Of a DNA stretch of 64,000 nt, positions 17,662-26,989 are shown one piece after another. Under the pieces are notes generated by a model. It ran no database searches. It was not told where the DNA came from and saw only the letters and a list, made by a program, of their open reading frames with translations. How positions within the stretch are numbered: the first letter of the stretch is position 1; each line of letters begins with the position of its first letter. Made by a program: the position numbers and the translations under genes. This DNA comes from Ferruginibacter sp050611725. Its GTDB lineage: Bacteria > Bacteroidota > Bacteroidia > Chitinophagales > Chitinophagaceae. The stretch lies in assembly GCF_050611725.1 (NCBI RefSeq), contig NZ_JBODJB010000001.1, forward strand, positions 992,001-1,056,000, given 5' to 3'.

Positions 17662-18483
17662 TTACTGAACTTTATATATCTCTAATCCGTCGCGTTTTAA
17701 CAGATATACCTTATTGTTTTCAATTTCAATTTCGGATGTGTTTGAAAAAGATGCAGGTAAAGCATATTCTTTTAAATTCAAAGATTCCAGCGGGTATTTG
17801 TATAAACAGGTATCTCCAAATCCATAAAGATCTTTATTAAATACTTCTACATTTTTCCAATGTAAAAAAGGGATATTGCTTTTTAGGGCTCCATAATAAT
17901 CAAAAATGTAAAAGCCTTTATTGCGGTCATACAGATACACAAAATTGTCCCTGTCTATAATTTTTTCCGGAGCCGGAAGTGTATCAAATATTTGCCTGAA
18001 ATCAATGGTTTCGCTGAGTACGTCCCCGTTATCATCAATTTTTTTTAGCTTCCCGTCACCTTCGTCGAACAGCCAAATATTGCCATCGTAAGATGTTGTG
18101 ATTGCCTTAACCTTGAATATATTTTCTCTACGCAGATTGATCGTGTTACGTTTATTCAGAAATCTATCCAGTACAACAATCGTAGAAAAATTCTGATAAT
18201 ACAATAATAGTTTTAAAGGATTGGTTGCATCTATGGATGTTAGCTTTCCATATTTACGAACATCGTTGAATACGCCAACACTATCTCCATTGCTATTTAG
18301 TTTTTTTAATTGATTACTGTTATTAACCAGGTAGATGTTGTTTAAATTATCAACGGTGAAATAAGCAAATTCGCCGGGGATGATTTTGGTTAGCACGAAT
18401 GAAGAATCTTTTTGAGCATTTGTTGTTTTGACTACAAAGGCACAAAGGCAAAAAGGAAGTAATAAATATAAAAGAAACTTCAT
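17662..18483 (-). CDS. Hypothetical exported protein, beta-propeller-like
   Basis: 273 residues with a signal peptide (MKFLLYLLLPFCLCAFVV, cut near TNAQ). The mature part has repeated short beta motifs such as YFTVDNLNNIYLVNNSNQLK, GNIWLFDEGDGKLKKIDDNG and VYLYDRNKGFYIFDYYG, reminiscent of NHL/six-bladed propeller repeats. There is no catalytic signature. It lies 21 bp after the LpxH-like gene and 8 bp before MscS on the same strand, so the three may be one transcript. The function is unknown. Confidence 0.75.
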   Translation of the reverse strand: MKFLLYLLLPFCLCAFVVKTTNAQKDSSFVLTKIIPGEFAYFTVDNLNNIYLVNNSNQLKKLNSNGDSVGVFNDVRKYGKLTSIDATNPLKLLLYYQNFSTIVVLDRFLNKRNTINLRRENIFKVKAITTSYDGNIWLFDEGDGKLKKIDDNGDVLSETIDFRQIFDTLPAPEKIIDRDNFVYLYDRNKGFYIFDYYGALKSNIPFLHWKNVEVFNKDLYGFGDTCLYKYPLESLNLKEYALPASFSNTSEIEIENNKVYLLKRDGLEIYKVQ

Positions 18484-18504
18484 TGATAATGTCTTTAAGC
18501 CCTT

Positions 18505-19260
18505 TTAGGGTTTTGTGGTATAATATTCCAACTTAGTGTTTTCTCCATCAAAAACTGCATAGCTGTTGTAATTGATCCACTCGCCAAGATTGATGTATTT
18601 GCTTTTTTCATTCAATGCAAAATCTATAGGCAGATGTCTGTGTCCAAAAATAAAATAATCAAAATGCTCTTTCTGCAAAACTTCCTTGCAATGTATCAAT
18701 ATCCATTCGTTCTCTTCCCCCAAAAACTTTTGAATATGTTCCTGTGTTGTTGAATTTCTGCTTCTTGTAGAAAAATAATTTGCAATACCCATGCCAATTG
18801 CCGGAGGAATAATGCCAAACAACCATTGACAAACGGGATTTCTAAATATCTTCTTTAAAAATTTATATTTATGATCTTTCGGACCAACACCATCGCCATG
18901 TCCGATCTGAAATTTTTTGCCGTTGAACTCAAAGTTTTTAGGTTCAAAATAAACATCGATGTTCAGCTCTTTTTTGAAATAATTGTTCATCCACATATCG
19001 TGGTTACCAACAAAAAAATGTATGCGAATGCCGCTATCAGTAAGCTCTGCAAGCTTACCTAGCAATCTCACATATCCTTTTGGAACAACGGTTTTGTATT
19101 CAAACCAGAAGTCGAACATGTCACCAACTATGAAGATCTGTTCTGCTGAATTTTTTATTTCATCAAGAAATTGAACAATGCGTTTTTCTCTTTGCAAACT
19201 TGTAGCTGCATCAGGTGCTCCCAAATGAAAATCAGAAAGAAAGTAGATTTTTTTATTCAA
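18505..19260 (-). CDS. lpxH: UDP-2,3-diacylglucosamine diphosphatase-like metallophosphoesterase
   Basis: A 251-residue calcineurin-like phosphoesterase; the LpxH group cleaves UDP-2,3-diacylglucosamine to lipid X in lipid A synthesis. The metal motifs are in order: D10/H12 (SDFHLG), D47 (VGDMFDFWFEY), N86/H87 (VGNHDMW), H121 (IGHGDGVG) and the final FGHRHLP. The FDFWFEY and GHGDGVG segments fit LpxH-type enzymes in Bacteroidota. The start appears to be TTG at 19260: no ATG precedes the first metal motif. Confidence 0.85.
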   Translation of the reverse strand: MNKKIYFLSDFHLGAPDAATSLQREKRIVQFLDEIKNSAEQIFIVGDMFDFWFEYKTVVPKGYVRLLGKLAELTDSGIRIHFFVGNHDMWMNNYFKKELNIDVYFEPKNFEFNGKKFQIGHGDGVGPKDHKYKFLKKIFRNPVCQWLFGIIPPAIGMGIANYFSTRSRNSTTQEHIQKFLGEENEWILIHCKEVLQKEHFDYFIFGHRHLPIDFALNEKSKYINLGEWINYNSYAVFDGENTKLEYYTTKP

Positions 19261-19304
19261 TGTTAAAGTAAGTTTGAAACTTACTATAAAAGTAAGAAGA
19301 AGTA

Positions 19305-19931
19305 TTAAGACTTAGCCGGGGTATCTACTAAAAACAAGTAAACCTCTTTTGGGCCATGCACACCTGTTACCAATGTTTTTTCAATATCGGCGGTACGGCT
19401 TGGCCCACTTGCGAAAGTTATAAGTGAAGGAATATTGCCGGCATATTTTTCTTTGATGGACTGTAAAGCATCCTTTATATCAAAAACCAACTGGTTGGTA
19501 AATGCTACACAAATATGTATCGGGGCATATACGCTTGTTGTACGACCATCTTGTTGTGCTGCGCTTAATACAATGGATCCCGTTCTCGCAACTAAAAATT
19601 CGCAACCTGTTATAGATGCGTTACAGGTTTCTAAATTGATCGTATTGCTGAATTGTTTATTCCATCTATTATCGTTGCAATATATCTTTGTCCATTCTTT
19701 TTTATCGATAAGTTGACGCAATTGAATTAGCAGGTCATTTTCATCCATACAAAAAACAAACTTACCTTGCAACTTTGTAAACTCATGTGCGAATATGACT
19801 TCCAGTTCATCCGTTGGCTCAGTGAATACAGAATTATTCCCTTCGCTTTGAGAAAAAGGCAAAGGCACCGGATTACTCAGTGCCTGCCTAATTCGTTTTA
19901 ATATATTTTCTTTTGCCGGTGTTACAGACAT
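19305..19931 (-). CDS. lutC: LUD-domain protein, LutC-like lactate utilisation protein
   Basis: A 208-residue LutC/YkgG-family protein, the small subunit-like partner of LutA and LutB in L-lactate oxidation. Typical segments are ENILKRIRQAL at the N terminus, the VARTGSIVLS block, FASGPSRTADIEKTLVTGVH and the 'GPKEVYLFLVD' end. It lies 7 bp downstream of ftsH, so it is probably co-transcribed with it. The matching LutB is 37 kb away, and no LutA is in the window. Confidence 0.88.
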   Translation of the reverse strand: MSVTPAKENILKRIRQALSNPVPLPFSQSEGNNSVFTEPTDELEVIFAHEFTKLQGKFVFCMDENDLLIQLRQLIDKKEWTKIYCNDNRWNKQFSNTINLETCNASITGCEFLVARTGSIVLSAAQQDGRTTSVYAPIHICVAFTNQLVFDIKDALQSIKEKYAGNIPSLITFASGPSRTADIEKTLVTGVHGPKEVYLFLVDTPAKS

Positions 19932-19938
19932 GTTGAAA

Positions 19939-22023
19939 TTATATTTGTGGTGGATGAAGTTCGTTTTCAGGAAGCTCTCCGGTTGGGGCTTCTGCTACTG
20001 CACCCTTAGCTTCTTCATCCGTTAATAATTTTTTTTCTTCAAAAGGCCTTTTGCCAATCAATGCTTCTACATCGCTTTTGAATAACACTTCTTTTTTCAA
20101 TAATTCTTTTGCAAGCAATTCCACATCGCCTTTTTTCTCTGTCAGCAATTCCTTTGTTCTGATGTAGGCTCTTTCAATTAGTTTTCTGATCTCTTCATCA
20201 ATCATCTTTCCTGTTTCTTCGCTGAAAGGTTTGGTAAAAGTATTTTCCTGATTAGGATCGTAATAACTGATATTGCCCACTTTGTCATTCATACCATATA
20301 CGGTGATCATGCTGTATGCAATTTTGGTGATCTGTTGCAGATCATTACTTGCACCTGTACTTATTTTACCAAAGAAAATATCTTCTGCAGCTCTTCCACC
20401 CAAAGTCATACATATCTGATCCATCAATTGGTCAGTATTGTACAAGTATTGTTCTTTCGGAGTGTATTGAGCATATCCCAATGCAGCAGTGCCTCTTGGT
20501 ACAACAGTAACTTTTAATAACGGATATGCATGCTCTAAATACCAACCGCAAATAGCATGGCCTGCTTCGTGGTATGCAATGATCTCTTTTTCTTCAGGAG
20601 AGATGATCTTGTTTTTCTTTTCCAACCCACCGATGACCCTGTCGATAGCATCCTGAAAATCCTGCATATCAACCGCTTCTTTATTTTTACGGGCTGCTAT
20701 CAAGGCCGCTTCATTACAAACGTTCGCAATGTCGGCTCCTGCAAATCCGGATGTTTGTTCTGCTATTTTATGAATGTCTAAATTTCCAACAGTTTTAATC
20801 GGACCAAGATGCACTTTAAAAATTGCTTCTCTACCAACAAGGTCTGGACGATCAATAGAAATTTGTCTGTCGAACCTTCCCGGACGAAGCAATGCACTAT
20901 CCAATACATCCGGACGGTTAGTAGCAGCTAGTATAATGATTCCAAGATCGGTGCCAAAGCCATCCATTTCAACCAACAGTTGGTTCAATGTATTTTCTCT
21001 CTCATCATTACTCATCATTACATTTTTACCTCTTGCTCTACCAATGGCATCTATCTCATCAATGAAAATGATACACGGAGCTTTTTCTCTTGCTTGTTTG
21101 AACAAGTCTCTCACACGGCTTGCGCCCACACCTACAAACATTTCAACAAAATCGCTACCGCTTAAACTGAAGAAAGGAACCTGTGCTTCGCCGGCAACTG
21201 CTTTTGCCAATAATGTTTTACCTGTACCCGGAGGGCCTATCAATAAAGCGCCTTTTGGAATTTTACCGCCAAGTGCTGTATATTTTTTTGGATTTTTTAA
21301 GAAGTCAACAATCTCCATTACTTCTACTTTGGCTTCATCTAATCCGGCAACATCACCAAAGTTGATATTTACTCTCGATGCTTTATCGAACAAAGTGGCT
21401 TTTGATTTTCCTATATTGAAAATACCACCTGGTCCGCCGCCTGCACCACCTGGCCCGCCTACTTTACGCATCATCATAACAAACAGCAAACCAATTAATA
21501 AAACAGGTAAGAGTGTGCTGATCACCTGCCCGAAAAATTCACCTTCGTCATCGGGAGAATCTTCAACAGGTTTGATGGTTGGATTCTGTTGATAGAAGCT
21601 ACGCATATCATCAGAAAATGTTTTATCATCTATAATGTTGAAGTAAAGTTGTGGTTGGCCTTCTGCTATTTTTTCTACTACTGCATAATCATGGCCAAGT
21701 TCTTTTTTATAGAAGTCGGTTTTTTTAATAATACTGTCTTTGTTTAAATAAACTCTTACAATTTTTTTATTACGAATGGTCTTGATTTTTTCTACATCAC
21801 CTTGTTTTACAAATGAAAGAAATTTCAATTTGCCTGTTTCCATTCCAGCAGTTGCACCGCTTCTATAATAGCCATATACCATAATGGCCGCAAAGGCCAA
21901 AGCATATATCCAGTAAATATTAAAACGGGGTTTATTCTTTGGTTGATTATCGTCTCCAAAAGGAGGTGTGTTTCCCGGGCCGAATTTTTTATTGGGGTCT
22001 TGTTGATTATTTTGATCTGCCAT
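19939..22023 (-). CDS. ftsH: ATP-dependent zinc metalloprotease FtsH
   Basis: A 694-residue membrane AAA+ protease that degrades membrane and short-lived soluble proteins. TM1 is at about 35-52, a periplasmic domain follows, and TM2 is at about 165-185. A glycine-rich stretch precedes the AAA module. Walker A is GPPGTGKT (263-270), Walker B IIFIDEID (318-325), and the second region of homology is ATNRPDVLDSALLRPGRFD. The zinc site is HEAGH at 485-489. It forms a tight minus-strand group with rsfS upstream and lutC downstream. Confidence 0.97.
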   Translation of the reverse strand: MADQNNQQDPNKKFGPGNTPPFGDDNQPKNKPRFNIYWIYALAFAAIMVYGYYRSGATAGMETGKLKFLSFVKQGDVEKIKTIRNKKIVRVYLNKDSIIKKTDFYKKELGHDYAVVEKIAEGQPQLYFNIIDDKTFSDDMRSFYQQNPTIKPVEDSPDDEGEFFGQVISTLLPVLLIGLLFVMMMRKVGGPGGAGGGPGGIFNIGKSKATLFDKASRVNINFGDVAGLDEAKVEVMEIVDFLKNPKKYTALGGKIPKGALLIGPPGTGKTLLAKAVAGEAQVPFFSLSGSDFVEMFVGVGASRVRDLFKQAREKAPCIIFIDEIDAIGRARGKNVMMSNDERENTLNQLLVEMDGFGTDLGIIILAATNRPDVLDSALLRPGRFDRQISIDRPDLVGREAIFKVHLGPIKTVGNLDIHKIAEQTSGFAGADIANVCNEAALIAARKNKEAVDMQDFQDAIDRVIGGLEKKNKIISPEEKEIIAYHEAGHAICGWYLEHAYPLLKVTVVPRGTAALGYAQYTPKEQYLYNTDQLMDQICMTLGGRAAEDIFFGKISTGASNDLQQITKIAYSMITVYGMNDKVGNISYYDPNQENTFTKPFSEETGKMIDEEIRKLIERAYIRTKELLTEKKGDVELLAKELLKKEVLFKSDVEALIGKRPFEEKKLLTDEEAKGAVAEAPTGELPENELHPPQI

Positions 22024-22070
22024 AATTTATTTAAGTATTCTAAAAGATATCAGGTGATTTTTTATTGAGT

Positions 22071-22475
22071 TTAGTCTTTGTGTTCCATCATGGGAGCATC
22101 GCTCCACATTTCTTCCAGTTGATAAAACTTTCTTGGTTCGGGCATCATGATATGTACTACTACATTGATGTAATCGATCAATATCCATTGCTGTGCAATT
22201 TTACCTTCATGTTTATACGGAATTTCGGCACATTTGTCTTTTACTTCTTTCTCAACAAAATCGGCGATCGCTTTCAATAAGGTATTATTGTTTGCTTCGC
22301 AGATAATAAAGAAATCTGCAACAGCTTCCGGTATTTTCCGGAGATCAAGGCTAATAATATTTTCGCCTTTTTTCTCCTGTATTGCGTGAATAATTGTTTT
22401 AACAATTTTACTACTTCGGGTTAATCTTGTTACACTGCTTTTCTTTGGAGCAGCAACTTTTTTCTCTTTACTCAA
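22071..22475 (-). CDS. rsfS: Ribosome silencing factor RsfS
   Basis: A 134-residue RsfS/Iojap protein that binds uL14 on the 50S subunit and blocks subunit joining under starvation. The conserved run ISLDLRKIPEAVADFFIICE, then KHEGKIAQQWILIDYINVVV and VHIMMPEPRKFYQLEEMW, is diagnostic. A lysine-rich N terminus of about 28 residues precedes it. The start is uncertain: the displayed start is TTG with AAAGGA directly in front of it, and no in-frame ATG lies near. Confidence 0.93.
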   Translation of the reverse strand: MSKEKKVAAPKKSSVTRLTRSSKIVKTIIHAIQEKKGENIISLDLRKIPEAVADFFIICEANNNTLLKAIADFVEKEVKDKCAEIPYKHEGKIAQQWILIDYINVVVHIMMPEPRKFYQLEEMWSDAPMMEHKD

Positions 22476-22609
22476 TCCTTTATATTTTGGTTTTAATATT
22501 ACATGGATTTTGCCATGTGCTAATTTTTTGTAGCAATTTCAACTTATTGTTTTTATAAGTAGATTGCAATGGTACTCAAAAGTACTATTTCTTTGTCAAT
22601 CGGTGTATT

Positions 22610-23350
22610 ATGACTTCTATTGAAAATTCCTTTACAATACTAAGTTCGGTAGATAGTACCAACAACTATGCCATGGCAAGGGTGCATGAAGGATTGGCGA
22701 AGCATGGAGATGCATTCTTTGCAGTAGAACAAACGGCAGGAAAGGGCCAAAGAGGGAAAAACTGGCAAGCAGCTGAGGGCCAAAACATTGTTTTGAGTGT
22801 TGTAGCTGAACCTTTTCAATTGAAAACACATCAGCAATTCAGTTTTTCCATAGCAGTTGCTTTAGCATGTTATGATTTTTTTAACGGATATGCCGGCGAT
22901 GAAACTAAAATAAAATGGCCAAATGATATTTATTGGCGTGACAGAAAGGCAGGGGGGGTGCTTATTGAAAATATAAATAGGGGCAATAGCTGGAACTGGA
23001 GTGTGATCGGTGTGGGTGTGAATGTTAATCAAACCGTTTTTGAGGCTTCATTGAAAAACCCTGTTTCTCTCAGACAAATTACAGGTAAAGAGCATAATGT
23101 GATTGCTTTGGCTAAAGAACTTCAGGCTTCTATTATTAGAAGGCTAGAAGAACTTCATAGTTCAGGCGTTTCGACATTACTTACAGAATACAATCAACAT
23201 TTGTTTAGAATGAACGAATTGGTAAAACTGCGTAAGGATAATCTTGTTTATGAAACAAAGATCATGGGTGTGAATGTTGAAGGGAAACTGCTTACAAGAG
23301 ATGCTTTTGATAGAGAAATAGGTTTTGAATCGGTTGAATGGGTCTTATAG
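22610..23350 (+). CDS. birA: Biotin--[acetyl-CoA-carboxylase] ligase
   Basis: A 246-residue BirA/LPLAT-fold ligase that activates biotin to biotinyl-5'-AMP and attaches it to biotin carboxyl carrier protein. The biotin/AMP loop TAGKGQRGKNW is at 42-52, and KWPNDIYWRDRKAGGVLIEN holds the catalytic lysine region. VIGVGVNVNQ follows. There is no N-terminal helix-turn-helix, so it is the monofunctional form without repressor activity. It is divergent from rsfS and convergent with the small metallopeptidase-like gene (6-bp overlap). Confidence 0.95.
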   Translation: MTSIENSFTILSSVDSTNNYAMARVHEGLAKHGDAFFAVEQTAGKGQRGKNWQAAEGQNIVLSVVAEPFQLKTHQQFSFSIAVALACYDFFNGYAGDETKIKWPNDIYWRDRKAGGVLIENINRGNSWNWSVIGVGVNVNQTVFEASLKNPVSLRQITGKEHNVIALAKELQASIIRRLEELHSSGVSTLLTEYNQHLFRMNELVKLRKDNLVYETKIMGVNVEGKLLTRDAFDREIGFESVEWVL

Positions 23351-23635
23351 TTTTTCCGCAGCTCTGGCTTCTACTTCAAAACGATTATTAGTATATCCGT
23401 TCTTTATACTTTCCCAGAGATACAGCAGTATGAATTTTATAAAACCATAGTGCTTGAATTGTTGTACATGGCAGAGCTCATGCTTTACCCAACTTTCATT
23501 TTTTAAAAAATCTTCTTTTTTAGTATTATAGAGATGAATGGTATTTCCCAATACCATTGCTACAGAAGTGGTGTGAAGCTTTTTTGCCGCCAGTTTTGCT
23601 AAAAAACTGTTTTCTTTTATTTTAACCTTGCTCAA
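23345..23635 (-). CDS. Small DUF4157-like putative metallopeptidase
   Basis: A 96-residue protein with an HExxH-type zinc motif, HELCHVQQ, embedded in SWVKHELCHVQQFKHYGF, as in DUF4157-like domains. It ends RFEVEARAAEKL, where the Glu could supply the third ligand. No signal peptide is seen. The start is TTG at 23635, overlapping the end of bcp by 14 bp. The activity is unproven; Bacteroidota often carry such short stand-alone genes. Confidence 0.75.
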   Translation of the reverse strand: MSKVKIKENSFLAKLAAKKLHTTSVAMVLGNTIHLYNTKKEDFLKNESWVKHELCHVQQFKHYGFIKFILLYLWESIKNGYTNNRFEVEARAAEKL

Positions 23636-24098
23636 TTTCTTCCCAGGCTTTTAATATTTCTTCAGTATGTTCTTTGCTTTTGGGTTTCAAAAATATTTTT
23701 CTGATTATACCTTTTTCATCAATCAAAAATGTAGTACGATGCAGGCCCATATAAGTTCTTCCGTATAATTGCTTTTCTCCCCAGACCCCGTATTTGTCAA
23801 TAATGCTATGATTGGGATCCGCTACTAATGTAAAAGGCAGATCATATTTTGTTTCAAATTTTTTGTGTTTTTTGGGTTCATCAGGACTAACCCCTAAAAC
23901 AACAAATCCGTTTTTCTTCAGGAGGCTGTAGTTATCTCTAAGGTTGCATGCCTGTACTGTGCAGGTTGGGGTATCGTCTTCCGGATAAAAATACAAAACC
24001 ACTTTTTTGCCTTTGTAATCAGTCAACGAAACAGTATTACCGTTCTGATCTTTTTCCTTAAATGTTGGTGCTTTTTGGCCTTCAGTTAAATTTGTCAT
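23622..24098 (-). CDS. bcp: Thiol peroxidase BCP (peroxiredoxin Q)
   Basis: A 158-residue thioredoxin-dependent peroxiredoxin that reduces hydroperoxides in the cytosol. The peroxidatic Cys is C46 in DDTPTCTVQACNLRD and the resolving Cys is C51, the spacing of the atypical BCP class. Other conserved parts are YFYPED, the GVWGEK segment and RTTFLIDEKG. The downstream small metallopeptidase-like gene overlaps it. Confidence 0.95.
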   Translation of the reverse strand: MTNLTEGQKAPTFKEKDQNGNTVSLTDYKGKKVVLYFYPEDDTPTCTVQACNLRDNYSLLKKNGFVVLGVSPDEPKKHKKFETKYDLPFTLVADPNHSIIDKYGVWGEKQLYGRTYMGLHRTTFLIDEKGIIRKIFLKPKSKEHTEEILKAWEEIEQG

Positions 24099-24125
24099 TC
24101 AGGTTAGTTATATGTAGTTTCTAAA

Positions 24126-24155
24126 CCATGGTCCATGGTCTATAGTCCATCGACC
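24126..24155. repeat. ccatggtccat-type palindromic repeat
   Basis: ccatggtccatggtctatag followed by tccatcgacc lies between bcp and the second M23 gene and reaches within 2 bp of the latter's stop codon. It belongs to the same family as 2034-2061 and 2364-2388. Confidence 0.6.
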
Positions 24156-24157
24156 AT

Positions 24158-25927
24158 CTATCTTGTAAAATTATATGTTCTTTCCGACCGATTCCCCACA
24201 CAATCCTCCACACTGATTCTTAATACATGATCACCCGGAGGGCAATGTTCATCAAACTTATAAATGAATGTTCTGCCTTTATCATTGCTGAAACAAACCC
24301 ATTGATCATCTATGTAAGCGTTAAAATTTTGCAACTCTTCAGTATTATCGATAATAACAAACTTTATAGAATATTGTTTGCTCATATCCATTCCATCTCT
24401 AAAACCCACCGGTGTAATTGTTGGAGGAATAAGGTCTTCTATTAATTGCACATTGCCGAAAGCTCTGAACTTTGATTGATACCAGCCGGGTTCATTCTTT
24501 ATTTTCACTGGCTCAGCTTTTGCATAATCATCTTTGCTTCCCCACCAGCGGTGCATGACTAATTTATCGGGAGATGATGTAGTAGTGTTTCTTATTCTAA
24601 TGGGAAATTTACATTGTACCGGAACATTTCCATTGTGTAATAGAAAGATATTGCTGCCATCGGTCTGTGGCGTTTCTCTATATTTAAAACGGACAGAATC
24701 GTACAAGGCATTTTCAGGCATGAAAAAACTGATCTTATCGTTTTCAAAAATGTTGATATAATTCGGATGAAATTCTTTTGGATCATAGAACACCGATCCA
24801 TCATCTTCGTTTGTGGCCTCACCTTTTATGTCAAATTTTATGGTAGAAGTATTGTCGTTCGGATCTTTTACTTCAATCGATATATGATGAACATTCCCAT
24901 CTGCAATATCAATAACTCCATCGCCGCTTACATCTTTATAAATACCGTAAGTATAGCCTGGTAGTCTGGAAAGATGTTGAACGAAAGGCCCGCCTGTACT
25001 GCGTAATTTGTAATCCACGTGTGCATTCAGGTATCTTGTTTCATCATAGCTGATACTATCCATTTGAAAGCCTACAACAGGCTTATCGTCGTCGTACAAT
25101 ATAGCTTCGTAAATACCATTTTGGTTGGTAGAGCCGGTATATTTATCAAAAGCCGTAATGGCAAAACTCACCTTGCTTGTTTTCTTTAAAATAAGAGCGG
25201 GGGAGGTAGTATAATATCCGCCAACTTTTTTAAGCGTATAAAATTGCGGCGACTGCTCGTAAGTACTGATAGTTCTATCGTATACGGCTAAACGAAGAAG
25301 AGAGGGTGGAATATTATCTGGTACCGGAAAGTCAAATAATAATGGATTTAATACTTTGTCTGTTTCAGTGTCTCTAATTTCAAAATGTAAATGTGGCCCC
25401 TGGCTACCTCCGGTGTTGCCACTCAACGCTACTTGTTGTCCTTTTTTAACCTCAAGCAAATGTGGAGGAATATCTATAAAAATTGCCCAGTTTTTTTGTT
25501 TGTACTGTTGTTCTTTTACATAACGTTGCAATGCCGGGTAAAAGCTGTTTAAGTGAGCGTATAAAGTTGTAAGCCCGTTTGGGTGATTGATGTAAATAGC
25601 TTGCCCAAAACCGGAGGGTTCAATTTTTACTTTTGCAATGTATCCATCAGCGGCAGCTAAAATCGGTACATTTTCTTTTTGATCTGTTTTACAATCCAAA
25701 CCCATGTGAAAGTGATTAGGTCTGAGTTCTCCGAAGTTGGCCGCCAGTGCTATTTTAGCCTGCACAGGCCAGGCGAAATATCCTTTCGGATATTTTTTTT
25801 CAGCAAATATTTGCGCCGATATGCTTAAGTGTAGCAATAGCAATATATAAATACAAAACTGTTTTTGCAGAAAGTGTGCAAGAGATATATTCAAATCAAA
25901 TGGTTTAGTATTACAAAAGTCGGGCAT
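24158..25927 (-). CDS. Exported M23-family metallopeptidase, large form
   Basis: A 589-residue protein. A signal/anchor segment lies at about 24-39 (FCIYILLLLHLSISAQ). The M23 domain is N-terminal in the mature protein (about 50-195): H74/D78 in FHMGLDCKTDQ, H125 in TLYAHLNSF, and H179/H181 in GSQGPHLHFEIRDTE. The long C-terminal region (about 200-589) is beta-rich and carries a calcium-binding-like DVSGDGVIDIADGN loop. Its partner is unknown. The likely role is peptidoglycan cross-link hydrolysis in the periplasm. Confidence 0.87.
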   Translation of the reverse strand: MPDFCNTKPFDLNISLAHFLQKQFCIYILLLLHLSISAQIFAEKKYPKGYFAWPVQAKIALAANFGELRPNHFHMGLDCKTDQKENVPILAAADGYIAKVKIEPSGFGQAIYINHPNGLTTLYAHLNSFYPALQRYVKEQQYKQKNWAIFIDIPPHLLEVKKGQQVALSGNTGGSQGPHLHFEIRDTETDKVLNPLLFDFPVPDNIPPSLLRLAVYDRTISTYEQSPQFYTLKKVGGYYTTSPALILKKTSKVSFAITAFDKYTGSTNQNGIYEAILYDDDKPVVGFQMDSISYDETRYLNAHVDYKLRSTGGPFVQHLSRLPGYTYGIYKDVSGDGVIDIADGNVHHISIEVKDPNDNTSTIKFDIKGEATNEDDGSVFYDPKEFHPNYINIFENDKISFFMPENALYDSVRFKYRETPQTDGSNIFLLHNGNVPVQCKFPIRIRNTTTSSPDKLVMHRWWGSKDDYAKAEPVKIKNEPGWYQSKFRAFGNVQLIEDLIPPTITPVGFRDGMDMSKQYSIKFVIIDNTEELQNFNAYIDDQWVCFSNDKGRTFIYKFDEHCPPGDHVLRISVEDCVGNRSERTYNFTR

Positions 25928-25964
25928 ACTAAAGGTAGAGCAAAAATTATTTTAGTAACGGGTG

Positions 25965-26918
25965 TTAATTTCTGAATTCCTGCGATATCATTAAACCATA
26001 TTCGCCTGCATCTAATATACCAATACCAATTCTTCCAAAAGCAGGGTTTAAAATATTGGCTCTGTGTTCGGGAGAGAGCATAAGTTGTGTGTGCGCTTTA
26101 TACAGATCATGTGAGATTGCAAGATTTTCGCCGGCCACTGAAAAAATTATTTTAGCCCTTCTCATCCGCATGAATGGATCAACACCTTCCGGTGTGTTAT
26201 GAGCAAAATAGCCTCGTGTAAGCATATCACCGGAATGTGCCGTGGCAACTTTTGTTAACTCTTTATCGTATGCAAATGGTGGCAAATGTTGAAGGTTTCT
26301 TTCTTTATTAAGAATATCGAGCATTAATAATTCCAAGTCGGTTCTTTTGGAAAAATTATTTGATTTGAAGGGAAGTTTACTTCCTTGTTGAATTTCTCCA
26401 TGGCCTGCCGCAGCAACATTTTCATAGTCGGGAGTTTTTTGTTTTGTTGGTAGAATAGTATGTTCTGGCATTTCTACTAAAGTCGTTACCCAACTGAATG
26501 TCCTGCTTGTTTTTATAGATGCATTTACAATTTCATTGTCGAAAAAAAAGTTGTTTAGGTTTAAGCAAGCGTATATCATTGCAAGACTCAGCGCTATGCC
26601 GGGGATAATGCCTGTTAATTTATTTGCAAGATGTTTGCTGACTTGAACGGGAATAGCTCTTTTTAAAAATGACATTAAGATGTAGTACAATACAAAGAAA
26701 AAAACGGTAGGAATCACGAGCGCTAAAGTCGTATTATACGCATTGTTGGGAAGTAAAGTATCTAAATAGGAGCATATGTTTTTTTGAAGTAATATACCGA
26801 AGAAGATAGCCGCAGCAAGACTGATCATATCTATTAAACTAGAGATGAATCCTTTTTTATATCCCAAAAATATTCCTATAATAATGATGATCAGAGAAAT
26901 GATATCGGTATAATTCAT
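25965..26918 (-). CDS. CvpA-family membrane domain fused to a CAP/SCP domain
   Basis: 317 residues from the ATG at 26918; an upstream extension to 26969 would enter the terminator of the next gene. Residues 1-140 have four TM helices of the CvpA (colicin V production) type, starting MNYTDIISLIIIIIGIFLGY and KKGFISSLIDM. A linker leads to a CAP/SCP domain at about 195-317 with NKERNLQHLPPFAYDKELTK, VATAHSGDMLTRGYFAHNTP, AGENLA and HRANILNPAFGRIGIGI. The CAP domain should face the periplasm. The function is unknown. Confidence 0.85.
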   Translation of the reverse strand: MNYTDIISLIIIIIGIFLGYKKGFISSLIDMISLAAAIFFGILLQKNICSYLDTLLPNNAYNTTLALVIPTVFFFVLYYILMSFLKRAIPVQVSKHLANKLTGIIPGIALSLAMIYACLNLNNFFFDNEIVNASIKTSRTFSWVTTLVEMPEHTILPTKQKTPDYENVAAAGHGEIQQGSKLPFKSNNFSKRTDLELLMLDILNKERNLQHLPPFAYDKELTKVATAHSGDMLTRGYFAHNTPEGVDPFMRMRRAKIIFSVAGENLAISHDLYKAHTQLMLSPEHRANILNPAFGRIGIGILDAGEYGLMISQEFRN

Positions 26919-26948
26919 GGCTATATTGTCATTGATTGATACTTGGTC

Positions 26949-26978
26949 TAAAAAAGCGGAGCATTTCAACTCCGCTTT
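26949..26978 (-). terminator. Rho-independent terminator of the glycine-zipper gene
   Basis: The arms aaagcggag (26953-26961) and ctccgcttt (26970-26978) form a 9-bp stem with an 8-nt loop, followed on the minus strand by a T-run. It lies 12 bp after the stop codon at 26990. Confidence 0.85.
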
Positions 26979-26989
26979 ATACGCTAATG

